From Erythrobacter sp. (lineage in GTDB: Bacteria > Pseudomonadota > Alphaproteobacteria > Sphingomonadales > Sphingomonadaceae), in contig JAACTC010000005.1 of assembly GCA_009993635.1 (NCBI GenBank), positions 434,001 through 498,000 of the forward strand: a stretch of 64,000 nucleotides of DNA. The letters run 5' to 3'. Within the stretch, counting starts at the first letter, position 1; every line of letters starts with the position of its first letter. Position numbers and translations under genes: made by a program. Under the pieces are notes generated by a model that ran no database searches, was not told where the DNA came from, and was given only the letters and a program-made list of their open reading frames with translations. Below are positions 18,398-29,983 of the stretch, in pieces.

Positions 18398-19861
18398 TCA
18401 GACGCCCGCGAACAGCCCCGCGGCAGCCGTGTCGGTCATCATCTCCAGCCCGCGGGTCAAGAACCAGCCAAGCGGAGAGATCAGGATCGCGCAGATCACC
18501 AGGATCGCCCATTGCGATGCGCTGGCGCTCTTGGTTGCGCGGTTCACCGCTTCGTCGAAGAACATCACCTTCACGAACTTGATGTAGTAGAATGCGCCGA
18601 TCACGCTTGCCGCGATGCCGATCACCGCGAGCGGGATCAGCCCTGCTTCCACCACCGCGCGGAAAACCTCCAGCTTGGCGAAGAACCCCATCAGCGGCGG
18701 GATACCGGCGAGGCTGAACATCATGATGAGCAGGCACCATGCGATGCCGGGCCGCGTGCTGGAAAGCCCCGCAATATCGTCGAAGGTCTCCAGATTCTCG
18801 CCATCGCCGTTGCGCAGCATCAGCACGGCGACGAAGCTGCCGAGCGACATCACGACGTAGATCGCGAGGTAGAACAGCATTGCGCTCGCGCCCTCGGCGG
18901 TCGCCGCAGCCAGGCCGATCAGGATGAAGCCGACATTGTTGATCGAGGAATAGGCCAGCAGCCGCTTGAGATTGTTCTGCCCGATCGCGCCCAGCGCGCC
19001 GACCACGATCGAAGCCAGCGCGGCGAAGATCACGATCTGCCGCCACGCGTCGGCCTGCGAACCGAAGGCATCGAGCGCAACGCGCGCGGTCAGCGCGATC
19101 GCCGCCACCTTGGGCGCGGTGGCGAAGAAGGTCGTCACCGGCGTGGGCGCGCCTTCATAGACGTCGGGCGTCCACATGTGGAACGGCACGGCGCTGATCT
19201 TGAAGGCCAGACCTGCGAGCACGAAAATCAGGCCGAACAGGGCACCGGTGGACAGCCCGGCCTCCTGCGCCAGACGAATGCCTGCGAAGCTGGTCGTCCC
19301 GGTGAAGCCGTAGGTCAGGCTCATGCCATACAGCAGGATGCCGCTGGCGAGCGCGCCAAGCACGAAATACTTGAGCCCCGCTTCGGCAGAGCGGCTGTCG
19401 TTGCGCAAGAAGCTGGCGAGCACGTATGCGGCGAGGCTGTTCAGTTCGAGCCCGATATACAGCGTCATCAGGTCCGTTGCGGACACCATGATGCTCATGC
19501 CCAGCGTGGCGAACAGCACCAGCACCGGGTATTCCGGGCGCATGGCGCGCAGACGGCCGAAGAACCCGGGCGCGATCATCAGGCAGGCGATGGCCGCGAT
19601 GTAGACCAGCAGCTTGGCAAAGCTGGCGAAGGCGTCCGCGCTGAACTGCTGGTAGAACGCCATCGTGGCCTCGCCGCCCGCGCCGTCGATCAGCGCCGGA
19701 AGCGTAAGCGCGCCAGCGGCACCCAGCGCGACCGCAGCAAGGATCGAAACCAGGCGGCTCGACTTTTCGCCGCCGAACGCAGCGATCATCAGCAGCACCA
19801 GCCCCGCGCCGGTCAGCACCAGCTCGGGAATCACGAGGCCAAAGGACGTGGCGTAATCCAT
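18398..19861 (-). CDS. nuoN: NADH-quinone oxidoreductase subunit N
   Basis: Membrane antiporter-like proton-pumping subunit of complex I. The 487-residue protein is hydrophobic throughout, with about 14 predicted helices; LKYFVLGALASGILLYG and LLAYSSINNVGFILIG are hallmark segments bearing conserved lysine and serine residues of the Mrp-type fold. Its ATG shares one base with the nuoM stop (19861), so translation is coupled. It is the last nuo gene, followed by birA. Confidence 0.97.
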   Translation of the reverse strand: MDYATSFGLVIPELVLTGAGLVLLMIAAFGGEKSSRLVSILAAVALGAAGALTLPALIDGAGGEATMAFYQQFSADAFASFAKLLVYIAAIACLMIAPGFFGRLRAMRPEYPVLVLFATLGMSIMVSATDLMTLYIGLELNSLAAYVLASFLRNDSRSAEAGLKYFVLGALASGILLYGMSLTYGFTGTTSFAGIRLAQEAGLSTGALFGLIFVLAGLAFKISAVPFHMWTPDVYEGAPTPVTTFFATAPKVAAIALTARVALDAFGSQADAWRQIVIFAALASIVVGALGAIGQNNLKRLLAYSSINNVGFILIGLAAATAEGASAMLFYLAIYVVMSLGSFVAVLMLRNGDGENLETFDDIAGLSSTRPGIAWCLLIMMFSLAGIPPLMGFFAKLEVFRAVVEAGLIPLAVIGIAASVIGAFYYIKFVKVMFFDEAVNRATKSASASQWAILVICAILISPLGWFLTRGLEMMTDTAAAGLFAGV

Positions 19862-21450
19862 CAGTGTTCTTCCCCGGCGGCTTCGGCGTGTTCGCCCTCT
19901 GCGGCGCCATGATCGGCGTCGTGCTCGCCTTCGATATAGTTCGCTTCGTGCGCGCGCGGCTGGCCGACGACGAGGTCGGCATCGCTCGGCGGTGCGGCGC
20001 GGGCAATGCGGGCCTCGATCGCGGCAATGTCACCGCGCATCGGTGCCAGGAAGCTTTCGGGATACACGCCCATCCACAGCACTGCGGCCGCAACCGGTGC
20101 CAGCATCAGCCACTCGCGCGGGTTGAGATCGGGCATCGCGGCAGCATCCGCATTCTTCTGTTCGCCGAACACGACGCGGCGATAGAGATATAGCATGTAG
20201 CCTGCGCCCAGGATGATCCCAGTGGTCAGCACGAAGGTGGTGGTGCTGGACGCCCGATACACGCCCGCAAGGCTGATGAACTCGGCCACGAAGCCGCTGG
20301 TACCCGGCAGGCCGATGCTCGCCATGGTGAACAGCAGGAAGAACACCGCATAGCGCGGCATGTTGATCGCCAGCCCGCCATAACGCTCGATCTCGCGCGT
20401 ATGCAGCCGGTCGTAGATCACGCCCACGCACAGGAATAGCGCGCCCGAAACGAGGCCGTGGCTCAGCATCATTACCATCGCGCCCTCGATGCCCTGCGCG
20501 TTGAACGCGAACAGGCCCGCAGTCACGATCGCCATGTGCGCGACCGACGAATAGGCGATCAGCTTCTTCATGTCGTGCTGCACCAGCGCGATCAGGCTGG
20601 TGACCACCACCGCGATCATGCTGAGGCCGAAGACCAGCCACATGAACTGCGCGGACGCTTCGGGGAACATCGGCAGGCTGAAGCGGATGAAGCCGTAGCC
20701 GCCCAGCTTCAGCAGCACGCCCGCAAGGATCACCGAGCCAGCGGTCGGCGCCTGCACGTGCGCGGCGGGCAGCCAGGTGTGCACCGGCCACATCGGCATC
20801 TTCACCGCGAAGCTGGCGAAGAAGGCCAGCCACAGCCAGGTCTGCGCCTCGGGCGCGAAGTCGTATTGCAGCAGCGTGGGAATGTCGCCGGTGCCCGCCT
20901 CATTCACCATCCACAGCATCGCGATCAGCATCACGACCGAGCCGAGCAGCGTGTAGAGGAAGAACTTGAAGCTGGCGTAGATACGGTCCGCCCCGCCCCA
21001 GATGCCGATGATCAGGTACATCGGGATCAGCCCGGCTTCGAAGAAGATGTAGAACAGCAGGATGTCCTGCGCGGCGAACACGCCGATCATCAGCAGTTCC
21101 ATCACCAGGAACGCGGCCATGTATTCGCCCACGCGCCTGGTCACGGACGTCCAGCTGGCGAGGATGCAGATCGGCATCAGGAAGACGCTGAGCATGATCA
21201 GCATCAGCGCAATGCCATCGATACCAAGCGCATACTGGAAGCCAGCAAACAGGTCCGCACGCTCGGTAAACTGCCACTGCGCGCCGCCGATGTCGAAGCT
21301 GGCCCACAGCGCAATGCCCAGCAGCAGGTCGATCAGCGTGGCGATCAGCGCGACCCAGCGCGCGGTCGACGCGTTGACAAACATGCACAGGACCGCGCCG
21401 ACCAGCGGTACGAGCAGCATCAGCGAGAGGATTGGCAGGCCCTCCATCAC
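19861..21450 (-). CDS. nuoM: NADH-quinone oxidoreductase subunit M
   Basis: Second antiporter-like pumping subunit of complex I, 529 residues, with about 14 membrane helices. Recognisable segments are SLVTFFFEA-type helix [42 protein letters not shown] and [13 protein letters not shown] hydrophilic C-terminal tail of about 45 residues rich in His, Glu and Ala (ending HAEAAGEEH) follows the last helix and is probably cytoplasmic or periplasmic decoration. It overlaps nuoL by 4 bp. Confidence 0.97.
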   Translation of the reverse strand: MMEGLPILSLMLLVPLVGAVLCMFVNASTARWVALIATLIDLLLGIALWASFDIGGAQWQFTERADLFAGFQYALGIDGIALMLIMLSVFLMPICILASWTSVTRRVGEYMAAFLVMELLMIGVFAAQDILLFYIFFEAGLIPMYLIIGIWGGADRIYASFKFFLYTLLGSVVMLIAMLWMVNEAGTGDIPTLLQYDFAPEAQTWLWLAFFASFAVKMPMWPVHTWLPAAHVQAPTAGSVILAGVLLKLGGYGFIRFSLPMFPEASAQFMWLVFGLSMIAVVVTSLIALVQHDMKKLIAYSSVAHMAIVTAGLFAFNAQGIEGAMVMMLSHGLVSGALFLCVGVIYDRLHTREIERYGGLAINMPRYAVFFLLFTMASIGLPGTSGFVAEFISLAGVYRASSTTTFVLTTGIILGAGYMLYLYRRVVFGEQKNADAAAMPDLNPREWLMLAPVAAAVLWMGVYPESFLAPMRGDIAAIEARIARAAPPSDADLVVGQPRAHEANYIEGEHDADHGAAEGEHAEAAGEEH

Positions 21451-23507
21451 AGCAGCACCCAGGTAATCGCGGCGAGCACGCCGAGCAGCATGACCAGCGC
21501 ATAGGTGTTGAGCATGCCAGACTGGATGCGCTTGGCACCCTGCGCGCTCTGGCGAACGACCCAGGCCGCGCCATCGGGGCCGAAGCGGTCGATGATGCCC
21601 ATGTCCAGCTGCTTCCAGAACACACGGCCGAACCAGAAGGCGGGCTTCACGAACAGGAAGTTATACAATTCGTCGAAGTACCACTTGTTGAGGAAGAACC
21701 GGTAGATCGGGCCAAGCTGTTCGGCCGCCGCCTCCGGCAGTTTCGGATTGCGGATATAGGCGAGCCATGCGGTGGCCAGACCCAGCAGCATCGCAGCCGT
21801 CGCGGTCAGCTTCACCCACAGCGGCACGCCGTGGATCGCGTGGACCAGATCGTAATTGAAGAAGATCGATCCGCCCCAGAAGTCTTCGGAATCCACGAAG
21901 GGTTCGTAGAACGCGAAGCCTGCGAACACCGCACCGATGCTCAGCACCATCAGCGGTACCAGCATCACCCACGGTGCCTCGTGCGGATGATAGCCCGCCG
22001 TGCCATCGCGTTCCTCGGTCGAGGGGACATGATGCGCGACGCTTTCGCCCGCATCCTCCTGGCTTGCCGGGTTATGTTCCTCAGGTTCGTCGTGGCCGTG
22101 GTGGACCGCGTGCTGGATATGCTCGCTATCGGCCCAGCGCGGCTTGCCCCAGAAGGTCAGGAACATCAGGCGCCAGGAATAGAAGCTGGTGAGCAGCGCG
22201 GCGATCGCCCCCGCCCAGAAGGCGAAGTTGGCCGCACCCGTACCGCGCGCGAAGGCGGCTTCGAGGATCGCGTCCTTGGAATAGAAGCCCGCAAAGCCGA
22301 ACACGCCGAGTACACCCACGCCCGTGATCGCGAGCGTGCCCGCCATCATCGCCCAGAAGGTGATCGGGATATGTTTACGCAGGCCGCCGTAATAGCGCAT
22401 GTCCTGCTCGTGGTGCATTGCGTGGATCACCGCGCCCGCGCCAAGGAACAGCAGCGCCTTGAAGAAGGCGTGCGTGAACAGGTGGAACATCGCCACGCCA
22501 TAGGCGCCCGCGCCCGCGGCAAAGAACATGTAGCCCAGCTGCGAACAGGTCGAATAGGCGATCACACGCTTGATGTCCCACTGCGTGGTGCCGATGGTCG
22601 CCGCGAACAGTGCGGTCATCCCGCCAATCACGGTCACGAGCGTGAGCGCGACTGGCGCAGTCTCGAACATTGGCGACAGGCGGCAGACCATGAACACGCC
22701 TGCGGTCACCATGGTGGCGGCGTGGATCAGCGCGGAAACAGGCGTCGGGCCTTCCATCGCGTCGGGCAGCCAGGTGTGCAGGCCCAGCTGCGCGGATTTG
22801 CCCATCGCGCCGATGAACAGCAGGATGCACAGGATGTCCATCGTCATCAGGCGCATGCCCATGAAGGTGATCGAGCTGCCGCTCATCGTCGGGGCCATCT
22901 CGAGGATCTGGGGGATCGAGACGGTGCCGAACACCAGGAAAGTGCCGAAGATGCCGAGCATGAAGCCAAGGTCGCCCACGCGGTTGACCACGAAGGCCTT
23001 GATCGCTGCGGCGTTCGCGCTGGGCTTCTTGTACCAGAACCCGATCAGCAGATAGGATGCGAGGCCGACGCCTTCCCACCCGAAGAACATCTGCACCAGG
23101 TTGTCCGCCGTCACCAGCATCAGCATCGCGAAGGTAAACAGGCTGAGATAGGCGAAGAACCGCTGCTGGTGCGGGTCTTCGTCCATGTAGCCCCAGCTGT
23201 ACAGGTGGACGAGCGCGGACACGCTGGTGATCACCACCAGCATCACGGCCGTCAGCGTATCGACCCGCAGCGCCCAGTCGAACGTCAACTGGCCCGAGCT
23301 GACCCATTGCAGCACGGTGACCACCTGCGCATCGGCAGTGCCGCCCAGAAAGCCGAGGAAGATCGGCCAGCTGAGCGCGCACGAAACGAACAGCGCACCG
23401 GTGGTGATCGCCTTGGACACGGTCTTGCCCAGCGCACCGCCGAACAGGCCCGCCACGATTGCCGCAAGCAGCGGCAGGAATACGATGATGAGGATCGAGG
23501 ACTGCAC
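21447..23507 (-). CDS. nuoL: NADH-quinone oxidoreductase subunit L
   Basis: Distal pumping subunit of complex I carrying the long lateral helix. The 686-residue product has [40 protein letters not shown] and [16 protein letters not shown], all typical. A His/Glu-rich loop ([20 protein letters not shown], near residue 480) lies before the C-terminal helices. Its ATG begins 8 bp after the nuoK stop. Confidence 0.97.
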   Translation of the reverse strand: MQSSILIIVFLPLLAAIVAGLFGGALGKTVSKAITTGALFVSCALSWPIFLGFLGGTADAQVVTVLQWVSSGQLTFDWALRVDTLTAVMLVVITSVSALVHLYSWGYMDEDPHQQRFFAYLSLFTFAMLMLVTADNLVQMFFGWEGVGLASYLLIGFWYKKPSANAAAIKAFVVNRVGDLGFMLGIFGTFLVFGTVSIPQILEMAPTMSGSSITFMGMRLMTMDILCILLFIGAMGKSAQLGLHTWLPDAMEGPTPVSALIHAATMVTAGVFMVCRLSPMFETAPVALTLVTVIGGMTALFAATIGTTQWDIKRVIAYSTCSQLGYMFFAAGAGAYGVAMFHLFTHAFFKALLFLGAGAVIHAMHHEQDMRYYGGLRKHIPITFWAMMAGTLAITGVGVLGVFGFAGFYSKDAILEAAFARGTGAANFAFWAGAIAALLTSFYSWRLMFLTFWGKPRWADSEHIQHAVHHGHDEPEEHNPASQEDAGESVAHHVPSTEERDGTAGYHPHEAPWVMLVPLMVLSIGAVFAGFAFYEPFVDSEDFWGGSIFFNYDLVHAIHGVPLWVKLTATAAMLLGLATAWLAYIRNPKLPEAAAEQLGPIYRFFLNKWYFDELYNFLFVKPAFWFGRVFWKQLDMGIIDRFGPDGAAWVVRQSAQGAKRIQSGMLNTYALVMLLGVLAAITWVLL

Positions 23508-23515
23508 GTCGAAGC

Positions 23516-23821
23516 CTAGCCCTTCATCCGGTTAACATCGTCGACCGCGATCGTGCCGCGATCACGGAAGAAGATGACGAGAATCGCGAGGCCGATGGCC
23601 GCTTCGCCCGCCGCCACGGTCAGCACGAACATCGCGAAGATCTGCCCGGTCAGGTCGCCGAGGAAGGCGCTGAACGCGACAAGATTGATGTTCACCGCCA
23701 GCAGGATCAGCTCGATCGCCATCAGGATCGTGATCACGTTCTTGCGGTTGAGGAAGATGCCCAGCACGCCCAGCACGAACAGGATCGCGCTAACGATGAT
23801 GTAATGTTCGATCCCGATCAC
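23516..23821 (-). CDS. nuoK: NADH-quinone oxidoreductase subunit K
   Basis: Small three-helix membrane subunit of complex I, 101 residues, the usual length. It begins [21 protein letters not shown] and contains the buried glutamates of helix 2 ([11 protein letters not shown]) and helix 3 ([13 protein letters not shown]) needed for proton translocation in homologues. It overlaps the nuoJ stop by four bases. Confidence 0.97.
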   Translation of the reverse strand: MIGIEHYIIVSAILFVLGVLGIFLNRKNVITILMAIELILLAVNINLVAFSAFLGDLTGQIFAMFVLTVAAGEAAIGLAILVIFFRDRGTIAVDDVNRMKG

Positions 23822-24438
23822 AGCTCGACCCCTTCGCCGATAGTCGGCTGCTTCATTTGCGTCGCTTCCTTCGGGTTGCGGCGCACCTGCCTGGTGATGT
23901 TCTGGTGCCCGCGCGTGGTCTTCAGATCGCGGTGGGTCAGCACGATCGCGCCGATCATCGCCACCAGCAGGATCAGGCCTGCCGCCTCGAACACGAAAAC
24001 GTATTTGGAGTAGAGCAGCGCGCCGATATTGGTGATGTTGCTCACCTCAAGGTTCGGCGCGTTCTCGCCCGTCGCCGTGCCCAGTTCCAGATGGCCCGCG
24101 CTCAGCGCGCCGATGCCCAGCACCAGCTCCGCCAGCAGCACCAGCGCGATCGCGATGCCCAGCGGGAAGTTCTTGATGAAGCCTGCGCGCAGCTCCGCCA
24201 GATCGACGTCGAGCATCATCACCACGAACAGGAACAACACCGCGACCGCGCCGACGTAAACGACGACCAGCAGCATCGCGATGAATTCCGCGCCCAGCAG
24301 CACCATCAGACCCGCCGCGTTGAAGAACGCGAGGATCAGCCACAGGACCGAGTGGACAGGATTGCGGCTCATGATCGTCAGCACGCCGCTGGCGATCACT
24401 AGAAACGCAAAGAGATAAAAGGCGATTGCCTGGATCAT
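23818..24438 (-). CDS. nuoJ: NADH-quinone oxidoreductase subunit J
   Basis: Membrane subunit of complex I, 206 residues, five predicted helices. Segments [20 protein letters not shown] and [20 protein letters not shown] (the helix with the pi-bulge region) identify it. The soluble C-terminal tail ([20 protein letters not shown]) faces the cytoplasm by homology. Separated from nuoI by 39 bp. Confidence 0.96.
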   Translation of the reverse strand: MIQAIAFYLFAFLVIASGVLTIMSRNPVHSVLWLILAFFNAAGLMVLLGAEFIAMLLVVVYVGAVAVLFLFVVMMLDVDLAELRAGFIKNFPLGIAIALVLLAELVLGIGALSAGHLELGTATGENAPNLEVSNITNIGALLYSKYVFVFEAAGLILLVAMIGAIVLTHRDLKTTRGHQNITRQVRRNPKEATQMKQPTIGEGVEL

Positions 24439-24477
24439 CGGTTAAGATCGTACCCCGAACGTGGTCTGCACGCGCGC

Positions 24478-24963
24478 CTAGCGGTAGGGCGCGTCGGCTT
24501 CAAGGTTCGCTGCGATGGCGCGTTCCCATTTGTCACCATTGGCGAGCAGCTTGGCCTTGTCGTAGAGCAATTCCTCGCGGGTTTCCGTGGAATATTCGAA
24601 GTTCGGCCCTTCGACGATGGCATCCACCGGGCACGCTTCCTGGCAGAACCCGCAATAGATGCACTTGGTCATGTCGATGTCGTAGCGGGTCGTGCGGCGC
24701 GAACCGTCGGCCCGCGGCTCCGACTCGATGGTGATCGCCTGCGCGGGGCATACGGCTTCGCACAGCTTGCATGCGATGCAGCGTTCTTCCCCGTTGGGGT
24801 AGCGGCGCAGCGCGTGCTCCCCACGGAACCGCGGCGAAAGCGGGTTCTTCTCGTACGGGTAGTTGATCGTGACCTTGGGCTTGAAGAGGTACTTCAGGGT
24901 CAGCGCGTGGGCCTTCACAAACTCGTAGAGCGTGAACGCCTTCAGGGTCTGGGCGATACTCAT
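24478..24963 (-). CDS. nuoI: NADH-quinone oxidoreductase subunit I
   Basis: Peripheral-arm subunit with the N6a and N6b [4Fe-4S] clusters that pass electrons to NuoB. The 161-residue product has both ferredoxin motifs, [15 protein letters not shown] and [15 protein letters not shown], preceded by [15 protein letters not shown]. The ATG overlaps the nuoH stop by 4 bp. Confidence 0.97.
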   Translation of the reverse strand: MSIAQTLKAFTLYEFVKAHALTLKYLFKPKVTINYPYEKNPLSPRFRGEHALRRYPNGEERCIACKLCEAVCPAQAITIESEPRADGSRRTTRYDIDMTKCIYCGFCQEACPVDAIVEGPNFEYSTETREELLYDKAKLLANGDKWERAIAANLEADAPYR

Positions 24964-26015
24964 GCGGGGGTTCCGAAATGTCCGGTGGCCATCAGATAGC
25001 CGCTAATCAGGAAAACGAAGATCAGGCTCATCGGCAGGAAGACCTTCCAGCCAAGCCGCATCAACTGGTCGTAGCGATAACGCGGTACGGTCGCCATCAC
25101 CCAGCTGAACATGAAGAAGAAGAACAGCGTCTTCAGCAGGAACCAGATGATGCCGGGCACCCAGTACAGCGGCGCCCAGTCGACAGGCGGCAGCCACCCG
25201 CCGAAGAACAGCAGGGTGTTGAGCGCGCACATCAGCAGGATGTTGGCGTACTCACCCAGCCAGAACAGCGCGAAGGCCATGCTGGAATATTCGGTCTGGT
25301 ACCCGGCAACCAGCTCGCTCTCCGCCTCGGTCAGGTCGAACGGCACGCGCTGCGTTTCCGCGAGGCTTGAGATGAAGAACACCACCCACATCGGGAACAG
25401 CAGCAGGTTGAAATAGAACCCGTTGACGATGCCGAGGCCATGGCCGCGCTGCGCCTCGACGATGGCGGTCAGGTTGAAACTGCCCGCCCAGAGCACGACA
25501 CACACGAGGATAAACCCGATCGAGACTTCGTACGAAATCATCTGCGCGGCGGCGCGCATGGCGGAGAAGAACGGGTATTTCGAGTTACTCGCCCAGCCCG
25601 CCATCACCACGCCGTAAACCGACAGCGAACTGATCGCGAGGATGTAGAGCAGGCCGACATTGATGTCCGCCAGCACCACTCCGTCGGCAAATGGCACCAC
25701 CGCCCACGCGGCCAGCGCCACGGTGAAGGTGACGATCGGCGCGATGATGAAGATGCCCTTGTTCGCCGCGCTCGGGATGATGGTTTCCTGCAGGAAGACC
25801 TTCAGACCATCGGCAAAGCTTTGCAGCAGGCCGAAGGGGCCGACCACGTTGGGGCCCCTGCGCAGGTTGATCGCGGCCCAGACCTTGCGGTCGATCAGGA
25901 TGACGTAGGCGACCGCCAGCATCAGCGGAAATGCGATCAGCAGGATCCCCGCGATGGTCGCGACAAACCACGCCCATTCGTAGGTCATGCCGAGGTTCTG
26001 GAAAAATTCGGTCAT
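24960..26015 (-). CDS. nuoH: NADH-quinone oxidoreductase subunit H
   Basis: Membrane subunit at the base of the peripheral arm that forms part of the quinone chamber. The 351-residue product has eight predicted helices and the segments [40 protein letters not shown] (acidic loop near the quinone site) and [17 protein letters not shown]. It overlaps the nuoG stop by 4 bp. Confidence 0.97.
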   Translation of the reverse strand: MTEFFQNLGMTYEWAWFVATIAGILLIAFPLMLAVAYVILIDRKVWAAINLRRGPNVVGPFGLLQSFADGLKVFLQETIIPSAANKGIFIIAPIVTFTVALAAWAVVPFADGVVLADINVGLLYILAISSLSVYGVVMAGWASNSKYPFFSAMRAAAQMISYEVSIGFILVCVVLWAGSFNLTAIVEAQRGHGLGIVNGFYFNLLLFPMWVVFFISSLAETQRVPFDLTEAESELVAGYQTEYSSMAFALFWLGEYANILLMCALNTLLFFGGWLPPVDWAPLYWVPGIIWFLLKTLFFFFMFSWVMATVPRYRYDQLMRLGWKVFLPMSLIFVFLISGYLMATGHFGTPA

Positions 26016-28054
26016 TCCGCGGCCTCCAGCATGTCTTCACCGTGGAACAGTTCGGCAGAGCACCGCTGCATCGTCGCGCTCGCACGGGCGATGGGGTTGG
26101 TCAGATACGGGTCGGCGATCGGATAACGGATCGCGCCCTTGGCCTTGGGCGTCTTCTTGCCCTTGGGCAGCGTGCCCAGCGGCGCGATGCCTTCCTCGCC
26201 CAGCGCGGGCACGGCTTCGATCATTGCGGACTGAAGCTGCGCAAAGCTGTCGAAACCGACCGTGACACCGAAAGCATCGGCCAGCGCGCGCAGGATCGTC
26301 CAGTCCTCACGCGCGTCGCCGGGGGCGAACACCGCCTTTTCGGCGAACTGCACGCGGCCCTCTGTGTTTACGTAAGTCCCGTCCTTCTCCGCATAGGAGG
26401 CCGCAGGCAGGATGATATCCGCCGCATGCGCGCCCGCATCGCCGTGATGGCCGATATAGACCTTCAAGCTGTTCTCGAACGTACCGTAATCGAGCGAATC
26501 CGCGCCGAGCGACAGCAGCACCGCAGGCGCGGCGTCGACCACGTCCTTGATCCCGCCCTTCTGCGCATAGCCCAGCATGACCGCGCCCATGCGGGCGGCG
26601 GCGGTGTGGATGACGTTGAAGCCGTTCCACCCCTCTCCGTCCACATCGCGTACGAGGTTCCACTCGCTGGCCAGCGACAGCGCCGGGTGCAGCGCACCCG
26701 CCGCAAGCCCGCCGGGGCCGACGATGATCGCCGGACGGCTCGCATCCTTGAACGCATCGGCCACATGGCCGGGCAGATCGTGCAGCAGGCCTGCTTCCTC
26801 GCCCAGGAATTCGCAGGCGAAGGTCGTGTCCCATTCGGGCCCGATCAGGAAGATCTTCGCGCCGCGCTTTGCCGCCTTGCGCAGACGCACATTGATCAGC
26901 GGCGCTTCGTGGCGAACCTGGCTGCCGACGATCAGGATCGCATCGGCGGTCTCGATCCCGGCCAGCGTCGAGTTGAACGCGATGCCAGCAAGGCTTGAAC
27001 AATCATAGTCGAGCCCGGTCTGGCGGCCTTCAAGCTTGTCCGAACCCAGTTCGGCCAGCAGGCGCTTCGCGGCAAACATCGTTTCGCAATCGACCACATC
27101 GCCAGCGACCGCCGCGATCGAGCCTTCGCCGCCCTGCTTCGCGGCCTTTACGATAGCCTCGAACGCCTCTTCCCAACTGGCGGGGGCAAGCTTGCCCGCA
27201 TTCTCGTCGTCGATCGAGCGCATCCACACCCGGTCGAGCCGGCGTGCGGTCAGGCCATCGACCTGATAGCGCGCCTTGTCCGACAGCCACTCTTCGTTGA
27301 CGTCGTCATTGATCCGGGGAAGCGCGCGCATCACTTCGCGGCCACGGCTGTCGAGCCGAATGTTGGCGCCGACCGCGTCGGACACGTCGATGCTCAGCGT
27401 CTTTTTCAGCTCCCACGGGCGCGCCTCGTAGGCATAGGGGCGACTGGTGAGCGCACCCACCGGGCACAGGTCGATCACGTTCGCGCTCAGCTCGTGGCTT
27501 GCAGCCTGCTCAAGATAGGTCGTAATCTGCATATCTTCGCCGCGATACAGCGCGCCGATTTCGTCAACGCCCGCGATTTCCTCGGAAAAGCGCACGCAGC
27601 GGGTGCAGTGGATGCAGCGGGTCATGATCGTCTTGATCAGCGGGCCCATGTACTTCTCGGTCACCGCGCGCTTGTTTTCCTGGTACCGGGTCGCGCCGCG
27701 GCCATAATACATCGACTGGTCCTGCAGGTCGCATTCGCCGCCCTGGTCGCAGATCGGGCAATCGAGCGGGTGGTTGATGAGAAGAAACTCCATCACCCCT
27801 TCGCGCGCCGCGCGCACCATTTCGCTGTCGGTGCGGATTTCCTGGCCTTCGGTCGCGGGCAGAGCGCAGGATGCCTGCGGCTTGGGCGGCCCGGGCTTCA
27901 CCTCGACCAGGCACATGCGGCAATTGCCGGCGATGCTCAGCCGCTCATGGTAGCAAAAGCGCGGGATTTCCTTGCCCGCAAGCTCGCACGCCTGCAGCAC
28001 GGTCGCACCATCGGGTGCGTCGATTTCCTGTCCGTCTACGGTAACCTTGGGCAT
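26012..28054 (-). CDS. nuoG: NADH-quinone oxidoreductase subunit G
   Basis: Large peripheral-arm subunit. The 680-residue product has an N-terminal [2Fe-2S] domain ([15 protein letters not shown]), the HxxxCxxC region with [14 protein letters not shown], the [4Fe-4S] ligands [10 protein letters not shown], and a molybdopterin-oxidoreductase-like C-terminal domain that is catalytically inactive in complex I. Length fits alphaproteobacterial/mitochondrial-type NuoG. It is separated from nuoF by two unrelated exported-protein genes and a 267-bp gap, so it may have a promoter or processing site of its own. Confidence 0.97.
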   Translation of the reverse strand: MPKVTVDGQEIDAPDGATVLQACELAGKEIPRFCYHERLSIAGNCRMCLVEVKPGPPKPQASCALPATEGQEIRTDSEMVRAAREGVMEFLLINHPLDCPICDQGGECDLQDQSMYYGRGATRYQENKRAVTEKYMGPLIKTIMTRCIHCTRCVRFSEEIAGVDEIGALYRGEDMQITTYLEQAASHELSANVIDLCPVGALTSRPYAYEARPWELKKTLSIDVSDAVGANIRLDSRGREVMRALPRINDDVNEEWLSDKARYQVDGLTARRLDRVWMRSIDDENAGKLAPASWEEAFEAIVKAAKQGGEGSIAAVAGDVVDCETMFAAKRLLAELGSDKLEGRQTGLDYDCSSLAGIAFNSTLAGIETADAILIVGSQVRHEAPLINVRLRKAAKRGAKIFLIGPEWDTTFACEFLGEEAGLLHDLPGHVADAFKDASRPAIIVGPGGLAAGALHPALSLASEWNLVRDVDGEGWNGFNVIHTAAARMGAVMLGYAQKGGIKDVVDAAPAVLLSLGADSLDYGTFENSLKVYIGHHGDAGAHAADIILPAASYAEKDGTYVNTEGRVQFAEKAVFAPGDAREDWTILRALADAFGVTVGFDSFAQLQSAMIEAVPALGEEGIAPLGTLPKGKKTPKAKGAIRYPIADPYLTNPIARASATMQRCSAELFHGEDMLEAAE

Positions 28055-28321
28055 TCTTTTTCACCATCGGCGTCGCTGCCAGCGCGCTGGTTTGCGCCCG
28101 GCAGACATCGTGATTCACCAGCGATGCGCCGTCCCTAGGCAATTCGGCGGTGGAGATACAGGCTCAAATGCAGAAAATTCAGGGGTAAGCCGCGCGCAGG
28201 CAGCCCGACGCAGCGCAGCCACCGGTTTTGCGGACCGATGGCTGCCATTGACCTGTCGCTGGGATGGCGAACGCGCGACCCCGGATGCGCGAGAAACCGC
28301 GCCCGATATCACGCCCGCCGC
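28055..28321. other. Non-coding gap upstream of nuoG
   Basis: No convincing gene. On the minus strand this is the spacer between the 247-residue exported-protein gene and nuoG. It holds an imperfect hairpin (GCAGCCA at 28215-28221 with TGGCTGC at 28239-28245, extended by a 4-bp inner stem) without a T-run. It may contain an internal promoter or an RNA processing site. Confidence 0.4.
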
Positions 28322-29065
28322 CTAGTCTGCGAAGTTCGTCCAGTGATAGAGCGATTGCGCCAGGAACGCGCGGCGGAAATAGCTCGGCATTTCTTCTTCC
28401 GGATCCAGCTGGTCGCAGGTCGTGGTGACCGAATCCAGCGCCGCAAGCGCGCCGACTTCCGCCTGCGAGCCCGCCTCCGTCGCCAGCACGCCGCGCGCAC
28501 CGATCGGGCTGATCGCGGTGCGGCATTCTTCCGCCATCTGCGCCTTGGCGAACATGCCCGTGCGATCGCCGCTGATCGCCACCGCGCCGATGAAATCCAT
28601 CAGCTTCTTGCTGTCGCCGGGGCCGGGAATCTCCGGCGCGGTATCGGGATCGACCAGAATGTCCTCCGCCAGCGCGCCGCGCACGAATGCGGGATCGAGG
28701 CGGATATTGGTCGGCGCGCAACCGCGTATCCGGCCGAGATACTTGTTCATTTCGAGCAGCGGCGCCCCGAGCGAGGGCATATCCTGCTGCAGGAAAGTCT
28801 CGGCGCGATCCGAGTTGAGCGAAACGGCGCAGCTGGCCAGTCGGCGCGCGGTGTCCCAGTTGTTCCTCAGGGCAAAGGGGTCCGCGATCAGGTTGGCGCG
28901 CGCCTCGGCCGCCTTCAGATCGTTCTGGTATGACTCGATTTCAGACTGGTTGCCGTTGTTGCTGGACCGCTGCGTGGAGTAGCGGGTCATATCCTGAGCC
29001 ACAGCAGGTACGGTCAGTGCAACGCCTGCCACCCCTGCGAGAACCAAACCGAAAATCTTGCGCAT
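28322..29065 (-). CDS. Exported four-cysteine protein, copy A (inside nuo operon)
   Basis: 247 residues with a cleavable signal peptide (MRKIFGLVLAGVAGVALTVP, cut after AVA at about residue 23), so it is periplasmic. I do not recognise a named family. Four cysteines at 79, 116, 181 and 217 have exactly the same spacing (37, 65, 36) as in the neighbouring protein at 29122, and they share RGCAP, an FVRGA/FLRGA AE-L block and a C-terminal RRAFLAQSLYHW-type ending; the two are paralogues from tandem duplication. It lies between nuoF and nuoG. Possible roles are complex I assembly or an unrelated envelope job; no evidence decides. Confidence 0.8.
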   Translation of the reverse strand: MRKIFGLVLAGVAGVALTVPAVAQDMTRYSTQRSSNNGNQSEIESYQNDLKAAEARANLIADPFALRNNWDTARRLASCAVSLNSDRAETFLQQDMPSLGAPLLEMNKYLGRIRGCAPTNIRLDPAFVRGALAEDILVDPDTAPEIPGPGDSKKLMDFIGAVAISGDRTGMFAKAQMAEECRTAISPIGARGVLATEAGSQAEVGALAALDSVTTTCDQLDPEEEMPSYFRRAFLAQSLYHWTNFAD

Positions 29066-29121
29066 GATATCCTCTCAAATCTGCTTGAGCGATCCTTCCA
29101 GAATCGCTTCGTTGTGACGGT

Positions 29122-29886
29122 TTACGCCGTGGGTAGCGACTTGAACAGATACCAGTCGTAAAGCGCGCGGCTGACGAAGGTGCGCGCGAAGAACCGCGAA
29201 AGGTCACCGTCACCGAAGAACGGATCGCATGCCACCGTTCGATCTTCCAGCACTCCCAGAAGCTCCGCCTCCTCGTCGCTCCCCGGCTCTGATTGCAGGA
29301 TCAATCTGCCCAGCACGGGGATGGCGGCCACGCGGCATTGATAGCCGAGCCGTACCAGCGAAACCTGATCGCCGGAATCGGTGTGATCGAACTCGACCGA
29401 TTTCAGAAACGCGATCATTTCCGCTTCATCGCGTGCGCTCTTCAGGGCCTGCGGAAAGTCAGCCTCGATCAGATGCTCCGCGACCGCACCGCGCAGGAAA
29501 TCGCGATCGACACTCAGTTGTGCCGGGGCGCAGCCGCGCAGGCGCGTCACGTATTTTCGCTCCACCCGCAAATTCGCACTGGCGTAAGGGCCGCTGCCAG
29601 CCAGAAAATCGCGCGCCCGCGATGGGCTCATCTTCACGGCACAGCGGCCGAACGCCCGCGACACGTCGAAGCCGCGCCGCTGCTCCACCAGAGTACGGTA
29701 ATAATACGGGGTGCTGTTATCATGATACAGGGCCACCGCATCCGCGAAGTTCGACAGCGCCTGGCTGTCACTCATAAACACGGTATCCGGCGCGTAACGC
29801 GCCATGCCGGTGGCGCCCTTCGGCTGCGCAGCGACCGAGGTACACGCAGCCAATGCCAGGGCAACGGCGCAAACCTGTTTCAACAT
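29122..29886 (-). CDS. Exported four-cysteine protein, copy B (inside nuo operon)
   Basis: 254 residues from the ATG at 29886 (MLKQVCAVALALAAC); a start six residues upstream is possible. The signal sequence ends in a lipobox-like LAAC (Cys15), so it may be a lipoprotein, unlike copy A. Cysteines 82, 119, 184 and 220 match copy A with no spacing change. Shared blocks are RCAVKMSPSRARDFL (SCAVSLNSDRAETFL in A), YVTRLRGCAP (YLGRIRGCAP) and FFARTFVSRALYDW. The conserved cysteines could make two disulfides. Codirectional with nuoF (upstream) and nuoG (downstream). Function unknown. Confidence 0.8.
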   Translation of the reverse strand: MLKQVCAVALALAACTSVAAQPKGATGMARYAPDTVFMSDSQALSNFADAVALYHDNSTPYYYRTLVEQRRGFDVSRAFGRCAVKMSPSRARDFLAGSGPYASANLRVERKYVTRLRGCAPAQLSVDRDFLRGAVAEHLIEADFPQALKSARDEAEMIAFLKSVEFDHTDSGDQVSLVRLGYQCRVAAIPVLGRLILQSEPGSDEEAELLGVLEDRTVACDPFFGDGDLSRFFARTFVSRALYDWYLFKSLPTA

Positions 29887-29983
29887 GATCCTAACTCCCC
29901 GCAAGAGCCCGACTTTATGCGGACACGGCCATCCCCGACGGATGCGGTGAGCGTATCATAATTCCGGCAATGCGCGAAATCGC

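Noticed and set aside
17627..19912. Plus-strand open frame of 761 codons over birA and nuoN
   Set aside because: Composition is rich in Arg/His/Gln/Asp with no known motif, and it lies antisense to two clearly identified genes; high-GC DNA gives such shadow frames.
21432..23519. Plus-strand open frame of 695 codons opposite nuoL
   Set aside because: It is the antisense shadow of nuoL; the minus-strand protein carries all NuoL motifs.
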